DNA of 64,000 nt from Nonomuraea solani. Lineage in GTDB: Bacteria > Actinomycetota > Actinomycetes > Streptosporangiales > Streptosporangiaceae. The stretch spans positions 612,977 to 676,976 of the forward strand of contig NZ_FNVT01000001.1 in assembly GCF_900108335.1 (NCBI RefSeq), written 5' to 3'. Under the pieces are notes generated by a model, which was given only the letters and a program-made list of their open reading frames with translations, did not search any database and was not told the origin of the DNA. Below, piece by piece: positions 17,460 to 25,821 of the stretch; position 1 is the first letter of the stretch; each line of letters opens with the position of its first letter. The translations under genes and the position numbers were made by a program.

Positions 17460-17690
17460 CAGGAGCCCGTCCACGCGGCCTTCGAAGACGGCCATCCAAA
17501 GCGCGGTACGGCCTCAATGTTCGGCGTCGACGTCGTCGACCCGTATGGCCAGCTCGGCGACCACTTCAGGTATCCCTGCTCAGCCGCGACGTGCAGCGGC
17601 TCGTCGAAGATGCGCACGCCGGAGTTGGGATCAGCGCCTTCTCGCTAGTCTGGGTAACGGTCGAGTAGCTGGTCCCACGCGGAGACTTCG
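17460..17690 (-). pseudogene. Ankyrin-repeat protein remnant
   Basis: Read on the minus strand, AWDQLLDRYPD is followed by a TAG at 17647-17645, then ADPNSGVRIFDEPLHVAAEQG, a frame change near 17561-17566, VVAELAIRVDDVDAEH, a TGA at 17516-17514, and GRTALWMAVFEGRVD. Joined, these give the ankyrin pattern (GADPN, PLHVAA, GRTALWMA) broken by two stops and one frameshift. Ankyrin proteins are frequent immunity or accessory genes beside polymorphic toxins, so this is probably a dead relative of such a gene. Confidence 0.6.
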
Positions 17691-18093
17691 CCGATGCCTC
17701 CAGAGAGACCGTGCCACCAACAAGTTTGAGCTGGCGGCTCAGAGCCTGACCGGCAGAGACGGGTGGTGTCGGCACGCCAGCCGTGGCCGCTTCGATCGCG
17801 GTGGCGTCGTACCTTGCCGATCCAGATTGCCCGATGATGATGGGCTCAGTGGATGTCGCACGAGAGAGACTGTCAGCAGCCTATGTGGTGAGCTGCGTAC
17901 GTATGAGGGCTTGCCAAACTGGTTGAGGAGTCCTAGGGGCGAGATCAAGAGAAGCACCCAGAAGAAGCGATCCTGGGACGCCTGGTCGGGTGAAATTGCG
18001 GATCTACGCCGGATCGGACGCGCCACCGGACGTAGGAGCCGGACATCATGTGGGCGTAGACGCGGAGGGTGAATCCGGTGCCGGCGCGGCCGA
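17691..18093. other. Intergenic stretch with no recognisable gene
   Basis: About 400 bases between the ankyrin remnant and the HicB-like gene. All frames are short, with biased but unfamiliar translations and no ribosome site. It is probably further decayed coding DNA of the island. Confidence 0.4.
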
Positions 18094-18720
18094 TCAGGCC
18101 TCTGACAGCCGTCGCCGTTTGCCGTGCCGCAGCTGCTCACCCAGTGCTCTTAGCCTGTTCAGCTTGCGGTCCGTTGGATCGCCTGCGGCCACTTCGAGCA
18201 GGTAAGACTTGAACAGCGCTTCCGTGTCGCGCGTCATGCAAAGCTGATCGAGCTTTTCCTTAAGGGGAAGCGCCCCGGAACGTGTACCGGCATCGTCCGC
18301 AGAAGCGGCCGTCCCCTTCTCCGCCTCGTTCAGCAACTTCCCGACAGCCTGGTGTGACATACCCAGCAGGTAACCGATGTCGCGGTGAACGTAACCTCTT
18401 CGCGCCAGATCAGCCACCGTTGCCTGCGTCGCTTCAGCAGCCTTCTGTTTGACCAGGGTCGCCGCGAGGCGGGTTACCAGCGTGGCCTCCAGTTCTGTGG
18501 CCACTTCATCGTCGGCCACGGTCAGGTCGAAGTCGGCGTTCATCTCGAGGACGTCCACATCCAGCATGGTGACCACCAGGTCACGCGCCATCTCCTCGGC
18601 TTGCTCCAGGCGCTTCACCTGGGTGTGGTAGCTGCGCTTGAGGCCAGGTCCGGAGACGGTCAAAGCCCACCAGTCATCACTCCTACTGGCGGTGATGGTG
18701 TAAGTGTCGCGCTTGCTCAC
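18094..18720 (-). CDS. hicB: HicB-like antitoxin with C-terminal helix-turn-helix
   Basis: A 208-residue protein. The N-terminal 60 residues fit the HicB partial RNase H fold (YTITASRSDDWWALTVSG), followed by a helical linker and a helix-turn-helix (RGYVHRDIGYLLGMSHQAV) that would bind the operator upstream of the pair. A basic helical tail ends in HGKRRRLSEA. The start overlaps the HicA stop by four bases (ATGA), so both are made from one message with toxin first. It neutralises HicA and probably represses the promoter. Confidence 0.75.
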   Translation of the reverse strand: MSKRDTYTITASRSDDWWALTVSGPGLKRSYHTQVKRLEQAEEMARDLVVTMLDVDVLEMNADFDLTVADDEVATELEATLVTRLAATLVKQKAAEATQATVADLARRGYVHRDIGYLLGMSHQAVGKLLNEAEKGTAASADDAGTRSGALPLKEKLDQLCMTRDTEALFKSYLLEVAAGDPTDRKLNRLRALGEQLRHGKRRRLSEA

Positions 18721-18941
18721 TGCTCCTCCTGCTCCTTCGCAACCTCAGCCAGGATGCTCTCCCAGTTCTCCAGGATTCCTTTCGCCGTGCGCTCATTGAC
18801 CTCCGAGTGGCGAGGCACAGGCATCGCCTCCGAGCCGGCATGCCACTTCGTGTGGTTGCCGCCTTCGGTTGAACGAACGGATACGCCATACTCCTTCGCG
18901 AGCTTGCGCATCCGCCGCTCTAGATCCCGCTTCCTCATCAT
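18717..18941 (-). CDS. hicA: HicA-type mRNA interferase toxin
   Basis: A 74-residue double-stranded-RNA-binding-fold toxin. The catalytic histidine sits in STEGGNHTKWHAG, matching the G-S/N-H segment of HicA proteins, and MPVPRHSEVNERTAKGIL matches the conserved C-terminal strand and helix. It would cleave mRNA when free of HicB. Two ATGs (18941 and 18938) are possible; no Shine-Dalgarno is visible, so the mRNA may be nearly leaderless. This pair appears intact, unlike the other toxin-antitoxin modules beside it. Confidence 0.78.
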   Translation of the reverse strand: MMRKRDLERRMRKLAKEYGVSVRSTEGGNHTKWHAGSEAMPVPRHSEVNERTAKGILENWESILAEVAKEQEEQ

Positions 18942-18948
18942 CAGTGTA

Positions 18949-18988
18949 GGCTACCGAGGTTGCAAGCTATAAGGCAACTAAGGTTGCA
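18949..18988. promoter_or_regulatory. Tandem operator of the HicAB module
   Basis: Two copies of a 16-base element, GGCTACCGAGGTTGCA (18949-18964) and GGCAACTAAGGTTGCA (18973-18988), match at 13 of 16 positions and repeat every 24 bases. The second contains the inverted repeat GCAAC-N4-GTTGC. They lie directly upstream of the hicA start, where the HTH domain of the HicB-like antitoxin would be expected to bind. Confidence 0.55.
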
Positions 18989-19045
18989 GGTTCAGACGGC
19001 GCCTGCACACTGCGCTGCTGCCCAACCAGGCGTTGCGGCTACCAG

Positions 19046-19321
19046 GTGCCGGTCAGCGGGTCGAAGCCCAGGGGTGGCAAAGTGAACGCCTCGTGTATCG
19101 CCAACCTGAAGGAACTGCGCCCCCGGTCTACCGGACGTAGCGCACTTCGACTGCTGTTCGTCTTCGACCCAAGACGGGACGCCATCGTCCTTGTCGCCGG
19201 AGACAAGATCAAGGCGAGCCCTCGCGACCCTGACCGCTGGTATGAGGAAGCCGTACCGCACGCAGAGCGGCTGGACGAAAATTACCTGAAAGAGCGCGCA
19301 GAAGGGGAGGGGCAGGATTAA
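19046..19321 (+). pseudogene. HigB/Gp49-like toxin lacking its N-terminal half
   Basis: The translation IANLKELRPRSTGRSALRLL, FVFDPRRDAIVLVAGDK and WYEEAVPHAERLDENYL matches the second half of RelE-superfamily HigB (phage Gp49-like) toxins. The usual N-terminal strand and two helices (about 50-60 residues) are missing, and upstream DNA bears no resemblance to them. The stop overlaps the next ATG (TAATG), the normal higBA arrangement. The gene is therefore probably truncated and inactive. Confidence 0.65.
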
Positions 19322-19710
19322 TGACGACGTTCAAGAAGTGGAACCGCGCTGAGCACGTTGAGTAGGCCGGAGGGGAAGAGGCTCTGGCCGAGACCCGACG
19401 CATGGTTGACGATTTCATCGACGCTTGGCAGCTTGCCCAACGCCGCAAGAGCGCCGCTCTGACGCAGAACGAGGTCGCCGCCTTGATGGGGGTGACGAAG
19501 GCGCGTGTCTCGCAGATCGAGCGTGGTGAAGTCTCATCAGTGGATGTGGTGGCCCGTTACGTGGAGGCCATCGGCGGACATCTTGAGCTCACCGCCACCT
19601 TCCCCGGCGGCACCTACCGGCCACGTGCCGGCGTGATGAGGAAGGCTCGTCAGCGACACTTCAAGTTCATGGGCTCGCATGTCAAGCCGCGCACTACTGA
19701 CGCCCGATAG
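19321..19710 (+). pseudogene. HigA-like XRE antitoxin interrupted by an in-frame TAG
   Basis: From ATG 19321 the frame reads MTTFKKWNRAEHVE, hits TAG at 19363-19365, and then continues in the same frame with AGGEEALAETRRMVDDFIDA and a complete XRE helix-turn-helix (LTQNEVAALMGVTKARVSQI). Without the TAG this is a normal-length HigA antitoxin. Reinitiation at ATG 19402 could still give a 102-residue DNA-binding protein. With the toxin truncated, selection on it may be relaxed. Confidence 0.7.
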
Positions 19711-19861
19711 CTGGTCCAGCGAAGGAGCCGGGCCTCCCTCAAACGCGAGACGCTCCAGGGTGCGCCCCACTACGTCGCGGCCGCCCACCTGCCGACGTAC
19801 GGTCTTTCGATGGCTGGCCCGCTAACACACTCACAGAAGGTATTCGGCCAATGGGCACCTC

Positions 19862-20116
19862 AGCCGCGTCGTCCACGAGTCAGAATCGCGGGCCAATTAC
19901 GCCGCCGCCCTCGACGATCAGGAAGAAGCCCTGATCACCCGCTCTGGTGGAGAAGGCGTCGTCATGGTGTCGCAGCGCGAATACGAATCGATGCGGGAGA
20001 CGCTCTACCTGATGGCCTCTCCCGTCAACCGCAGGCGGCTGTCAGAGGCGGTCGCTCGTCTGGAGGCCGGGGGCGGCACCGTCCATGAACTGGCCGATGA
20101 GGACGCTTCCGCGTGA
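19862..20116 (+). pseudogene. YefM/Phd-type antitoxin without a start codon
   Basis: The frame encodes SRVVHESESRANYAAALDD, ALITRSGGEGVVMVSQREYE and SMRETLYLMASPVNRRRL, a nearly full YefM/Phd antitoxin. No ATG, GTG or TTG occurs in frame between the upstream TAA (19823) and the conserved region; CTC occupies the position where the start is expected. A nearby ATG at 19851 is out of frame. The stop overlaps the yoeB-like start (GTGA). Confidence 0.65.
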
Positions 20117-20374
20117 AGATCCTCTTCGATGAGCTTGTCTGGGAGGGTTACTGCTGCTGGCGGCGGGAAGATCGACGCATCCCTCGAAAGGATCAACCAG
20201 CTGGTCGCTGACATATCCCGCAACGAGAACGAAGGCATCGGCAAGCCGGACCCGTTGAAGTATGAATGGTTCGACTGCTGGCCCAGGCGCATAACGTCGG
20301 AACACCGGCTCGTCTATCGCGGAAACGACGACACCATCATGGTCGCCGCCTGTCGTTATCACTACGGGAAGTAG
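20113..20374 (+). pseudogene. YoeB/Txe-type toxin with single-base frameshift
   Basis: The GTG at 20113 opens MKILFDELVWEGYCCWRRED, a canonical YoeB N-terminus, while the remainder (RINQLVADISRNENEGIGKP, then RRITSEHRLVYRGNDD and ACRYHYGK) lies in the next frame. Removing one C from CCC at 20181-20183 restores one 86-residue YoeB protein with the conserved Glu, Arg, His and Tyr positions. As it stands the ribosome-dependent RNase toxin cannot be made, which fits the damaged antitoxin in front of it. Confidence 0.75.
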
Positions 20375-20395
20375 CGGCAGCCGTCACCTGGCCCG

Positions 20396-21301
20396 TTAGA
20401 AGTCGAGGCCCGTCAGTTCGGCGCTGGCGGTCCAGAGGTGGGTCGCGAGGTCGGGGTCGGCCAGGGGGCCTTTAACAGGTTCGAGGGTGGGTAGGCCGCG
20501 GATTCCGAACACTCGGGGGCCCCAGAGTTGGCCGCCGCGTACGGACGGGTCGAGGGCGGCTCGGACGGCGGGCCAGGCGGCGGCGTCCTTGCCCTGCAAG
20601 AGGAGGCCGGCGGGGAGGGCGCGTAGGCGGTCGGTGGTTGTGCGGTGGTGGATCGGGCGGTCTGGGGTGAGGGAGTCGAGGGCGCCGCCTGGGTGGGTGA
20701 GGACGCTTGTCGTGGTGTCGCCGAAGCGGCGGTCCAGTTCGAGGGCGAAGAGCATTTGGGCCAGCTTGGAGCGGGCGTAGGTGCGTTTGGGGTGGTAGTC
20801 GTGGGTGCTCTGGAGGTCGTTGAGGTTCAGGGTCTCTGACTTGGCGGTGAAGCTGCCGGTGGTGATGACGCGGCTTCCGGGGGTGGCTTTGAGCAGGGGG
20901 AGTAGCCAGTAGGTCAGGGCGAAGTGGCCGAGGTGGTTGGTGGCGAACATCAGCTCGTGGCCGTCCCTGGTGGTGCGGCGGGGTGGGTGGTCGAGGAGCA
21001 CGCCGGCGTTGCAGATCAGCCCGTCGAGTCTTTCCAGGTCGTCCGCGGTGGCTTTGAGAGAGGGGAGGTCGGCCAGGTCGAGGGGGAGGTGGCGGACCTT
21101 GGCACCGGGGACTCGGTCGCGGATGGAGAGGCGGGCGGCTTCGGCCTTGGTGGGGTTGCGGCTGCCGAGGATGACGGTGGCTCCGGTGGTGGCCAGTTGT
21201 TCGGCGACGAAGTAGCCGATGCCCGCGTTGCCGCCGGTTACCAGGAAGACCTTGTTGTCGGCGCGGGGCAGGTGGTGTACGTCCCAGGGGTTCGTTTTCA
21301 T
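20396..21301 (-). CDS. Short-chain dehydrogenase/reductase
   Basis: A 301-residue NAD(P)-dependent oxidoreductase of the SDR superfamily, retinol-dehydrogenase/WWOX-like branch. The cofactor motif is TGGNAGIG, the adenine-ring loop follows DLADLPS, the structural motif is CNAGV, the catalytic serine lies in ITTGSFTA and the YxxxK pair is YARSK. The substrate is unknown. It is divergent from the TetR gene (78-base spacer), which is probably its repressor. Codon choice is less GC3-biased than in the liv genes. Confidence 0.87.
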   Translation of the reverse strand: MKTNPWDVHHLPRADNKVFLVTGGNAGIGYFVAEQLATTGATVILGSRNPTKAEAARLSIRDRVPGAKVRHLPLDLADLPSLKATADDLERLDGLICNAGVLLDHPPRRTTRDGHELMFATNHLGHFALTYWLLPLLKATPGSRVITTGSFTAKSETLNLNDLQSTHDYHPKRTYARSKLAQMLFALELDRRFGDTTTSVLTHPGGALDSLTPDRPIHHRTTTDRLRALPAGLLLQGKDAAAWPAVRAALDPSVRGGQLWGPRVFGIRGLPTLEPVKGPLADPDLATHLWTASAELTGLDF

Positions 21302-21378
21302 GCGTTCATACTGAACTGATTCTGAAACTATAGCAACTCTAGATTTGTAGGCGTTCTGGGTTTCGGTATGCTGAGGGC

Positions 21379-21948
21379 ATGACGATGGGGCGCCGTGAGC
21401 GTAAGAAGGTGCAGACGCGCCGGGCGTTGTCGGAAGCGGCGCTGCGGTTGTTCTCTGAGCATGGATACGACGGTGTCACCGTCGCGCAGATCGCTGATGA
21501 GGCCGACGTTTCCATCGCCACGTTGTTCGCGCACGTGCCGGACGGGAAAGAGGCGCTGATCTTCGATGACGGCGACGAACGGCGCGTCTGGCTGGTGAGT
21601 GCGGTTCGTGAGCGGTCGCCCGGTCAGTCGGTGTTGGAGGCGTTGCGTGAGTGTCTGGCGGCGCGAGGGCCGTTCGCCGGTGATCTTCCTGACGAGCTGC
21701 GGCGGAAGCGCGATCTGATCGTCGGTACGCCTGCGCTCCGGGGATATTCGCGCAAGCTCTGGATCGCGGGCGAAGGGGCCCTGGCTGAGGCGATCGCTGA
21801 TGAGACCGGGCGTGATCCCGCTGATATGACGGTTCGTGCGCTGGCTCGCTATGTTCTGGAGATTCCTGAGCTCGCGGGTGCCGAGCCTGACCCGCTGGCC
21901 GCGTTGAACGCCATCTTTGACCTGCTCGAATCCGGCTGGTCGGCATAG
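21379..21948 (+). CDS. TetR-family transcriptional regulator
   Basis: A 189-residue dimeric repressor: N-terminal three-helix DNA-binding domain with ALSEAALRLFSEHGYDGVTV and the recognition segment EADVSIATLFAHV, then an all-helical ligand domain. GAGGGC precedes the ATG; ATG 21385 is an alternative start. The divergent SDR gene is the likely target. The inducer is unknown. Confidence 0.87.
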   Translation: MTMGRRERKKVQTRRALSEAALRLFSEHGYDGVTVAQIADEADVSIATLFAHVPDGKEALIFDDGDERRVWLVSAVRERSPGQSVLEALRECLAARGPFAGDLPDELRRKRDLIVGTPALRGYSRKLWIAGEGALAEAIADETGRDPADMTVRALARYVLEIPELAGAEPDPLAALNAIFDLLESGWSA

Positions 21949-21950
21949 GC

Positions 21951-21982
21951 TGGTGGCGGCCGCTCGCCTGCGGCCGCCACCA
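21951..21982. terminator. Strong bidirectional hairpin terminator
   Basis: A perfect 12-bp stem, TGGTGGCGGCCG paired with CGGCCGCCACCA, with an eight-base loop. It lies between the stops of the TetR gene and the convergent polyester-hydrolase gene and can serve both. Confidence 0.75.
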
Positions 21983-21992
21983 GGTCAGAGGG

Positions 21993-22913
21993 TCAGGAGC
22001 TTGGGCAGGTGTGGCGATACTCCTCGATCGCCAGGCCGCTGGGAGGCGGGCAGAGGAAGGGCTCGTAGCGGACGTCGTCGTCGACGAACCGCTTGAGCCA
22101 CGACACCATCGACTTGGCCATCGTGGTGTTGGTGGTCTGCGGGAAGAAGTGGCTGGCGTTGTTCAGTTCCAGGTACGCCTTCTCCGACGACGACGGAATG
22201 CTCTGGTAGAACGGCTCCGAATGCGTGGTGACCGAGGCGACGCTGTCGCTCTCACCACCGATGATCATCGTGGGGACACGGACGCCCGACCATGACTTCG
22301 TCGTGTGCCACGGCGCGAGGGGTACGGCGGCCTGCAGGGACGGGCGGCTGTTGGCGGCCTCCAGGCTGCCGCCGCCGCCCATCGAGTGGCCCGCCACCGC
22401 CAGCCTGGATCCGTCGATGCGGCTGCGGACCGTGGCGGTGCTGTCCTCGACCAGGTAGTCGAGTGCCGCCAGGAGTTGGCGGCCGCGGCTGGCGGGCTGG
22501 TCGTAGACCGAGTTGGTCTCGATGCCGATCACGACGAAGCCGTGGGAGGCGATTCTCGGGCCGAGCCAGGACAGGCTTGACCACCTGGCGGTGTATCCGG
22601 GGGAGATGGCGATCGCGCCGAACGTGCCCTGGCTGGTGTCGGTCGGGTAGTAGATCGTGCCGCCGCCGAAGCCGCTCACGCTCACTGAGGAGACGCTGGT
22701 CTGCGCGGTCGCGAACGGGCCGCGGCTCGCCTCCAGGATGGCGTTGGTGGGGTTCGGGCCGCGGTCGTACGGGCCGGCCGCCTGCGTAAGGGAGGCGGAG
22801 TCGTACGGGTCGGCCGCCTGGGCGGGGGAGGCGGGCAGCAGAGTGCCGCCGATCAGAAGGGTCGTGAGGGTGAGCTTGGTCAACGCGCCGGGGTGGGGGG
22901 TGGAGAGCTGCAC
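21993..22913 (-). CDS. Secreted cutinase/PET-hydrolase-type polyesterase
   Basis: A 306-residue secreted alpha/beta hydrolase of the actinobacterial cutinase family that includes LCC and Thermobifida cutinases. The signal peptide ends at SPAQA (residue 33). The catalytic triad is Ser177 (GHSMGGGG), Asp223 (IIGGESDSV) and His255 (NNASHFFP). Aromatic substrate-clamp residues match Tyr107 (SPGYTA) and Trp202 (APWHT), and Cys288/Cys303 form the expected C-terminal disulfide. It should hydrolyse aliphatic or aromatic polyesters or cutin outside the cell. The mature N-terminus carries a 12-residue duplication. The GTG start at 22913 has GGGAG nine bases upstream. Confidence 0.88.
   Translation of the reverse strand: MQLSTPHPGALTKLTLTTLLIGGTLLPASPAQAADPYDSASLTQAAGPYDRGPNPTNAILEASRGPFATAQTSVSSVSVSGFGGGTIYYPTDTSQGTFGAIAISPGYTARWSSLSWLGPRIASHGFVVIGIETNSVYDQPASRGRQLLAALDYLVEDSTATVRSRIDGSRLAVAGHSMGGGGSLEAANSRPSLQAAVPLAPWHTTKSWSGVRVPTMIIGGESDSVASVTTHSEPFYQSIPSSSEKAYLELNNASHFFPQTTNTTMAKSMVSWLKRFVDDDVRYEPFLCPPPSGLAIEEYRHTCPSS
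22764..22820. repeat. 36-bp direct duplication in the polyesterase gene
   Basis: Two 21-base copies (22764-22784 and 22800-22820) differ at one position and repeat every 36 bases, that is 12 codons. The duplication yields the tandem [12 protein letters not shown] and [12 protein letters not shown] at the mature N-terminus and keeps the reading frame. Confidence 0.8.
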
Positions 22914-23012
22914 GGCGTCATACTCCCTGCTCGCTTGGGGGGTGACTGCGGTCTGTCGCCATTGTTCGGATGCGCGGTCAGCCGTGCATCGGTGAAATCA
23001 CCGGTCATCCGA

Positions 23013-25781
23013 TCAGGACATGAGCCGTACCAGTTCGACGCGGGAGCGGATGCCGAGGCGGCTGAAGATGTTCCTGAGATGGTGCTCGACGGTGCGGCGG
23101 CTCAGGAACAGCCGCTCGGCCACCTCCTTGTTGGTGGCGCCCTCGGCCACCATGCGCGCGATCCGCAACTGCTGGGCCGTGAGCTGCTCCGTGGTCGCGG
23201 ACGGCGCCGGGCGGATCGGGTCGCCGGCGGCGCGCAGCTCCGTTCTGGCCTGTTCCGTCCAGAGCCGGGCGCCGTAGCGGTCGAAGGTTTCGAGCGCGGC
23301 GTGCAGGTGGGCCCTGGCCGCGCCGGGGCGGCGGTCGCGGCGCAGCGCGCTGCCGTAGAGCAGGCTGGTACGCGCCGCCTCGAACTCGTACATGCCCTGG
23401 CCGTGCAGGTCGAGCGCCTCGCGGAACAGCTCCTCGGCCTCGCCGGGCGCGGCGAGCAGCGCGCGGCAGCGCGACACCAGCGCGCGCAGGTCGGGGCTGC
23501 GCGTGCTGCCGACCCAGCGTTCGAGCACCCGCAGCGCCGCGCCGGCGCCCTCATGATCGCCGGTACGCGCGCACGCCTCGATGAGGTGCGGCGTCGCCAT
23601 GACCCTGATGACGACGTGGCTGCTGTTGCGGCGCTCGGCGCGCAGCCGGGTGGCGGCGTCGGCCGGGCGGCCCAGGGACAGATCGAGGTAGGCCAGCGCC
23701 CAGTTGCCGATGGCGCCCGCGATGCCCAGGTCGTGGGCGTCGGCCAGGTCGATGGCGGCCCCGGCGCGCATCCGGCAGGTCTCCTGGTCGCCCTCGACGG
23801 CCGCCGTGATCGCCAGCCAGGCCAGGTGCTGGGCCGCCGTGTTGAGCTGGCCGGTCTCCTGGGACAGCCGCAGGCCCTGGGCGGCGGTCGTGGCGACGGA
23901 GGCGTACCGGCCCATCCAGATCTCCGGGTAGATCATGTAGTCGAGGAGCTGCGGCATGGCCGAGGCCGCGCCTCGCACGCGGGCCGCCTCGACGGCGCGC
24001 GCCGACAGCCGGTGGGCGGTGGCGTCGTCGCCGAGCAGCATGCTGGCCACGCACGCCCAGACCAGGACGGCGGGATCGCGTACGGCGCCGGCCAGCTCGA
24101 CCACGCGCCGCAGCGGGCCCGCCGCCTTCTGGTGGTAGCCGCTGAACGTGGCGGCCATGCCGGCCAGGTACTCGAACATGAGCTGCGTGGGCACCGCCTC
24201 GTCGGCGCGGCGCAGGGCGGCGGCCTGGCGGGCGATCGCGATGAACGCCCGGTTGTCGCCGGCGCGGTAGCTGGCGTCCGCGGCCCTGACCAGGGCGCGT
24301 ACGCCCAGCATGCGGTGGCTCTCCAGCAGCCAGGCCGCCGCTGACAGCAGCTCCTCGCGGGCGCTGCCGGTCTCGCCGCGCAGCAGTTCGAGGCTGCCGT
24401 GCAGGAGTTGTACGTGGGCGCGCAACTCGTCGGGCGCGCTCAGGCCGCGCAGCCGGGCCAGGAGTGAACGGGCGACCTGGGGGCGGCCGGCCACCCACGC
24501 GTGCCGGGCGGCGGCGGCCAGGCGCTCGGCCTTGGCGGGGGAGCGGGGGTCGGTGAGCTCGGCGGCCCGCTCCAGCGCCAGGTACGGCTCCGGGTGGCCA
24601 TGGGCGGGGTGCGCGCCGAGTGCCGCGGCGGCCAGTTCGCCGGCCAGCTCGTCCGGGGGGCCGTCGAGCGCGCAGGCCCGATGCCAGGCCCGCCGTAAGC
24701 CGCCGCTCGCCCCGATCCCGCGAAGACCGCCGCTTCCGGGGAGATCGGCATTCTCGAAGAGGGGGAGATCGGCGTTCTCGAAGAGGGTGACCAGGAGGCG
24801 GTGGGCGGCGCGGCGCTCCGCGAGGGAGGCGTCGTGGTAGGCCACCGCGCGTAAGGCCGGGTCGGGGAAGTCGTAGCGGTCGCCGGTGGTGCGCAGGATG
24901 CCGGCGCGTTCGGCCGGTTCGAGCGCGGTGAGGGCGCACGCGGGCCGGGCCGCCCGGATCAGCGTGGCCGCGTCGAGGCCGGGGTCGGCGGCGATGAGCA
25001 GCAGGAGCGGGCGCGCCCGCGCGGGCAGGGCCGCGAGGCGGGCCGCGTGCTCGCGCCACAACCGCCCGTCCCTGGGCAGGGTGGCGGGCGGGGCGGCCAG
25101 GCCCGTGAGCTGGTCGGGGGTGAGCGAGCCGATCAGCTCGGCCAGGGCGAGCGGGTTGCCCCGGGCGATCAGGTCCAGCGCCGCCAGCAGGTCCTCGGCG
25201 ATCTTCCCCGGTGCGAGGTCGTCGGCCACCTCCCGTACGGCCACCGGATCCAGCCTCGGCAGGGAAAGGGAAGGCACCCCGTCCAGTACGCCCTCACGCG
25301 ACGCGAACAGCAGGGCGATCGGCTCGTTCGGCACCCGTCTGGCCACGAACGACAGCACGTCGCGGCTGGCCGGGTCCAGCAGGTCCACGTCGTCCACGCA
25401 GATCAGCACCGGCTGCTGGGCGGCCAGCGCCGACAGAACCCCGAGCACAGAGGCGGGAATCGTCAGCGCACCGGTCTCCAGCCCGGACATGAGGGCCGGC
25501 GCCTCAGGCACGGAAGGCAGGTCCCGGGCGATCGGGCGGAGCAGGCCGTGGAGGCCCGCGTAGGGCAGGTGCGACTCCGCGGCCACCCCCGGCACCCGCA
25601 GCACCCGGAACCCAGGAGCGGCCGCGGCCAGGTCGAGGAGGGCAGTCTTGCCCAGGCCAGGCCCGCCCACCAGCAGCAACGCCCCGCCGGACCCGGCGCG
25701 GGCGTCGTCGAGCAGCCGCCGCAGGGCGCCCTCCTCCGCGCCGCGGCCGCGCAGCACAGGTGCGCACGTGACAGGAGACAC
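23013..25781 (-). CDS. Large ATP-binding LuxR-family regulator (LAL/AAA type)
   Basis: About 922 residues. An N-terminal STAND-type ATPase has Walker A GGPGLGKTALL and Walker B VLICVDDVDLL; a long TPR-like helical region follows, and the C-terminus is a LuxR/GerE helix-turn-helix (LTAQQLRIARMVAEGATNKE, then RRTVEHHLRNIFSRLG). Such activators often switch on secondary metabolism or degradative genes. It is the same strand as the polyesterase gene downstream and ends 99 bases before that gene, so it may activate it (inference). The start is uncertain: GTG 25781 fits the family N-terminus; TTG 25808 is possible. Confidence 0.85.
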   Translation of the reverse strand: MSPVTCAPVLRGRGAEEGALRRLLDDARAGSGGALLLVGGPGLGKTALLDLAAAAPGFRVLRVPGVAAESHLPYAGLHGLLRPIARDLPSVPEAPALMSGLETGALTIPASVLGVLSALAAQQPVLICVDDVDLLDPASRDVLSFVARRVPNEPIALLFASREGVLDGVPSLSLPRLDPVAVREVADDLAPGKIAEDLLAALDLIARGNPLALAELIGSLTPDQLTGLAAPPATLPRDGRLWREHAARLAALPARARPLLLLIAADPGLDAATLIRAARPACALTALEPAERAGILRTTGDRYDFPDPALRAVAYHDASLAERRAAHRLLVTLFENADLPLFENADLPGSGGLRGIGASGGLRRAWHRACALDGPPDELAGELAAAALGAHPAHGHPEPYLALERAAELTDPRSPAKAERLAAAARHAWVAGRPQVARSLLARLRGLSAPDELRAHVQLLHGSLELLRGETGSAREELLSAAAWLLESHRMLGVRALVRAADASYRAGDNRAFIAIARQAAALRRADEAVPTQLMFEYLAGMAATFSGYHQKAAGPLRRVVELAGAVRDPAVLVWACVASMLLGDDATAHRLSARAVEAARVRGAASAMPQLLDYMIYPEIWMGRYASVATTAAQGLRLSQETGQLNTAAQHLAWLAITAAVEGDQETCRMRAGAAIDLADAHDLGIAGAIGNWALAYLDLSLGRPADAATRLRAERRNSSHVVIRVMATPHLIEACARTGDHEGAGAALRVLERWVGSTRSPDLRALVSRCRALLAAPGEAEELFREALDLHGQGMYEFEAARTSLLYGSALRRDRRPGAARAHLHAALETFDRYGARLWTEQARTELRAAGDPIRPAPSATTEQLTAQQLRIARMVAEGATNKEVAERLFLSRRTVEHHLRNIFSRLGIRSRVELVRLMS
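24741..24788. repeat. 24-bp tandem duplication inside the LAL gene
   Basis: Two adjacent 24-base copies match at 22 positions and encode LFENADLP twice in a helical linker, adding eight residues in frame. It looks like recent replication slippage. Confidence 0.8.
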
Positions 25782-25821
25782 GCGTTCAGTGTTACGCGCG
25801 GATGTCAAACCGGAAAGGGGC

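Noticed and set aside
17691..18093. Additional small regulator gene in the island
   Set aside because: Short helical translations but no ribosome site, start or family similarity.
22893..24344. 483-codon plus-strand frame
   Set aside because: Antisense shadow of the LAL regulator; no recognisable domain.
25776..25805. TTGACA followed by TAACAC upstream of the LAL gene as a promoter
   Set aside because: The spacing is only about eight bases, far from the 16-18 needed for a sigma70-type promoter.
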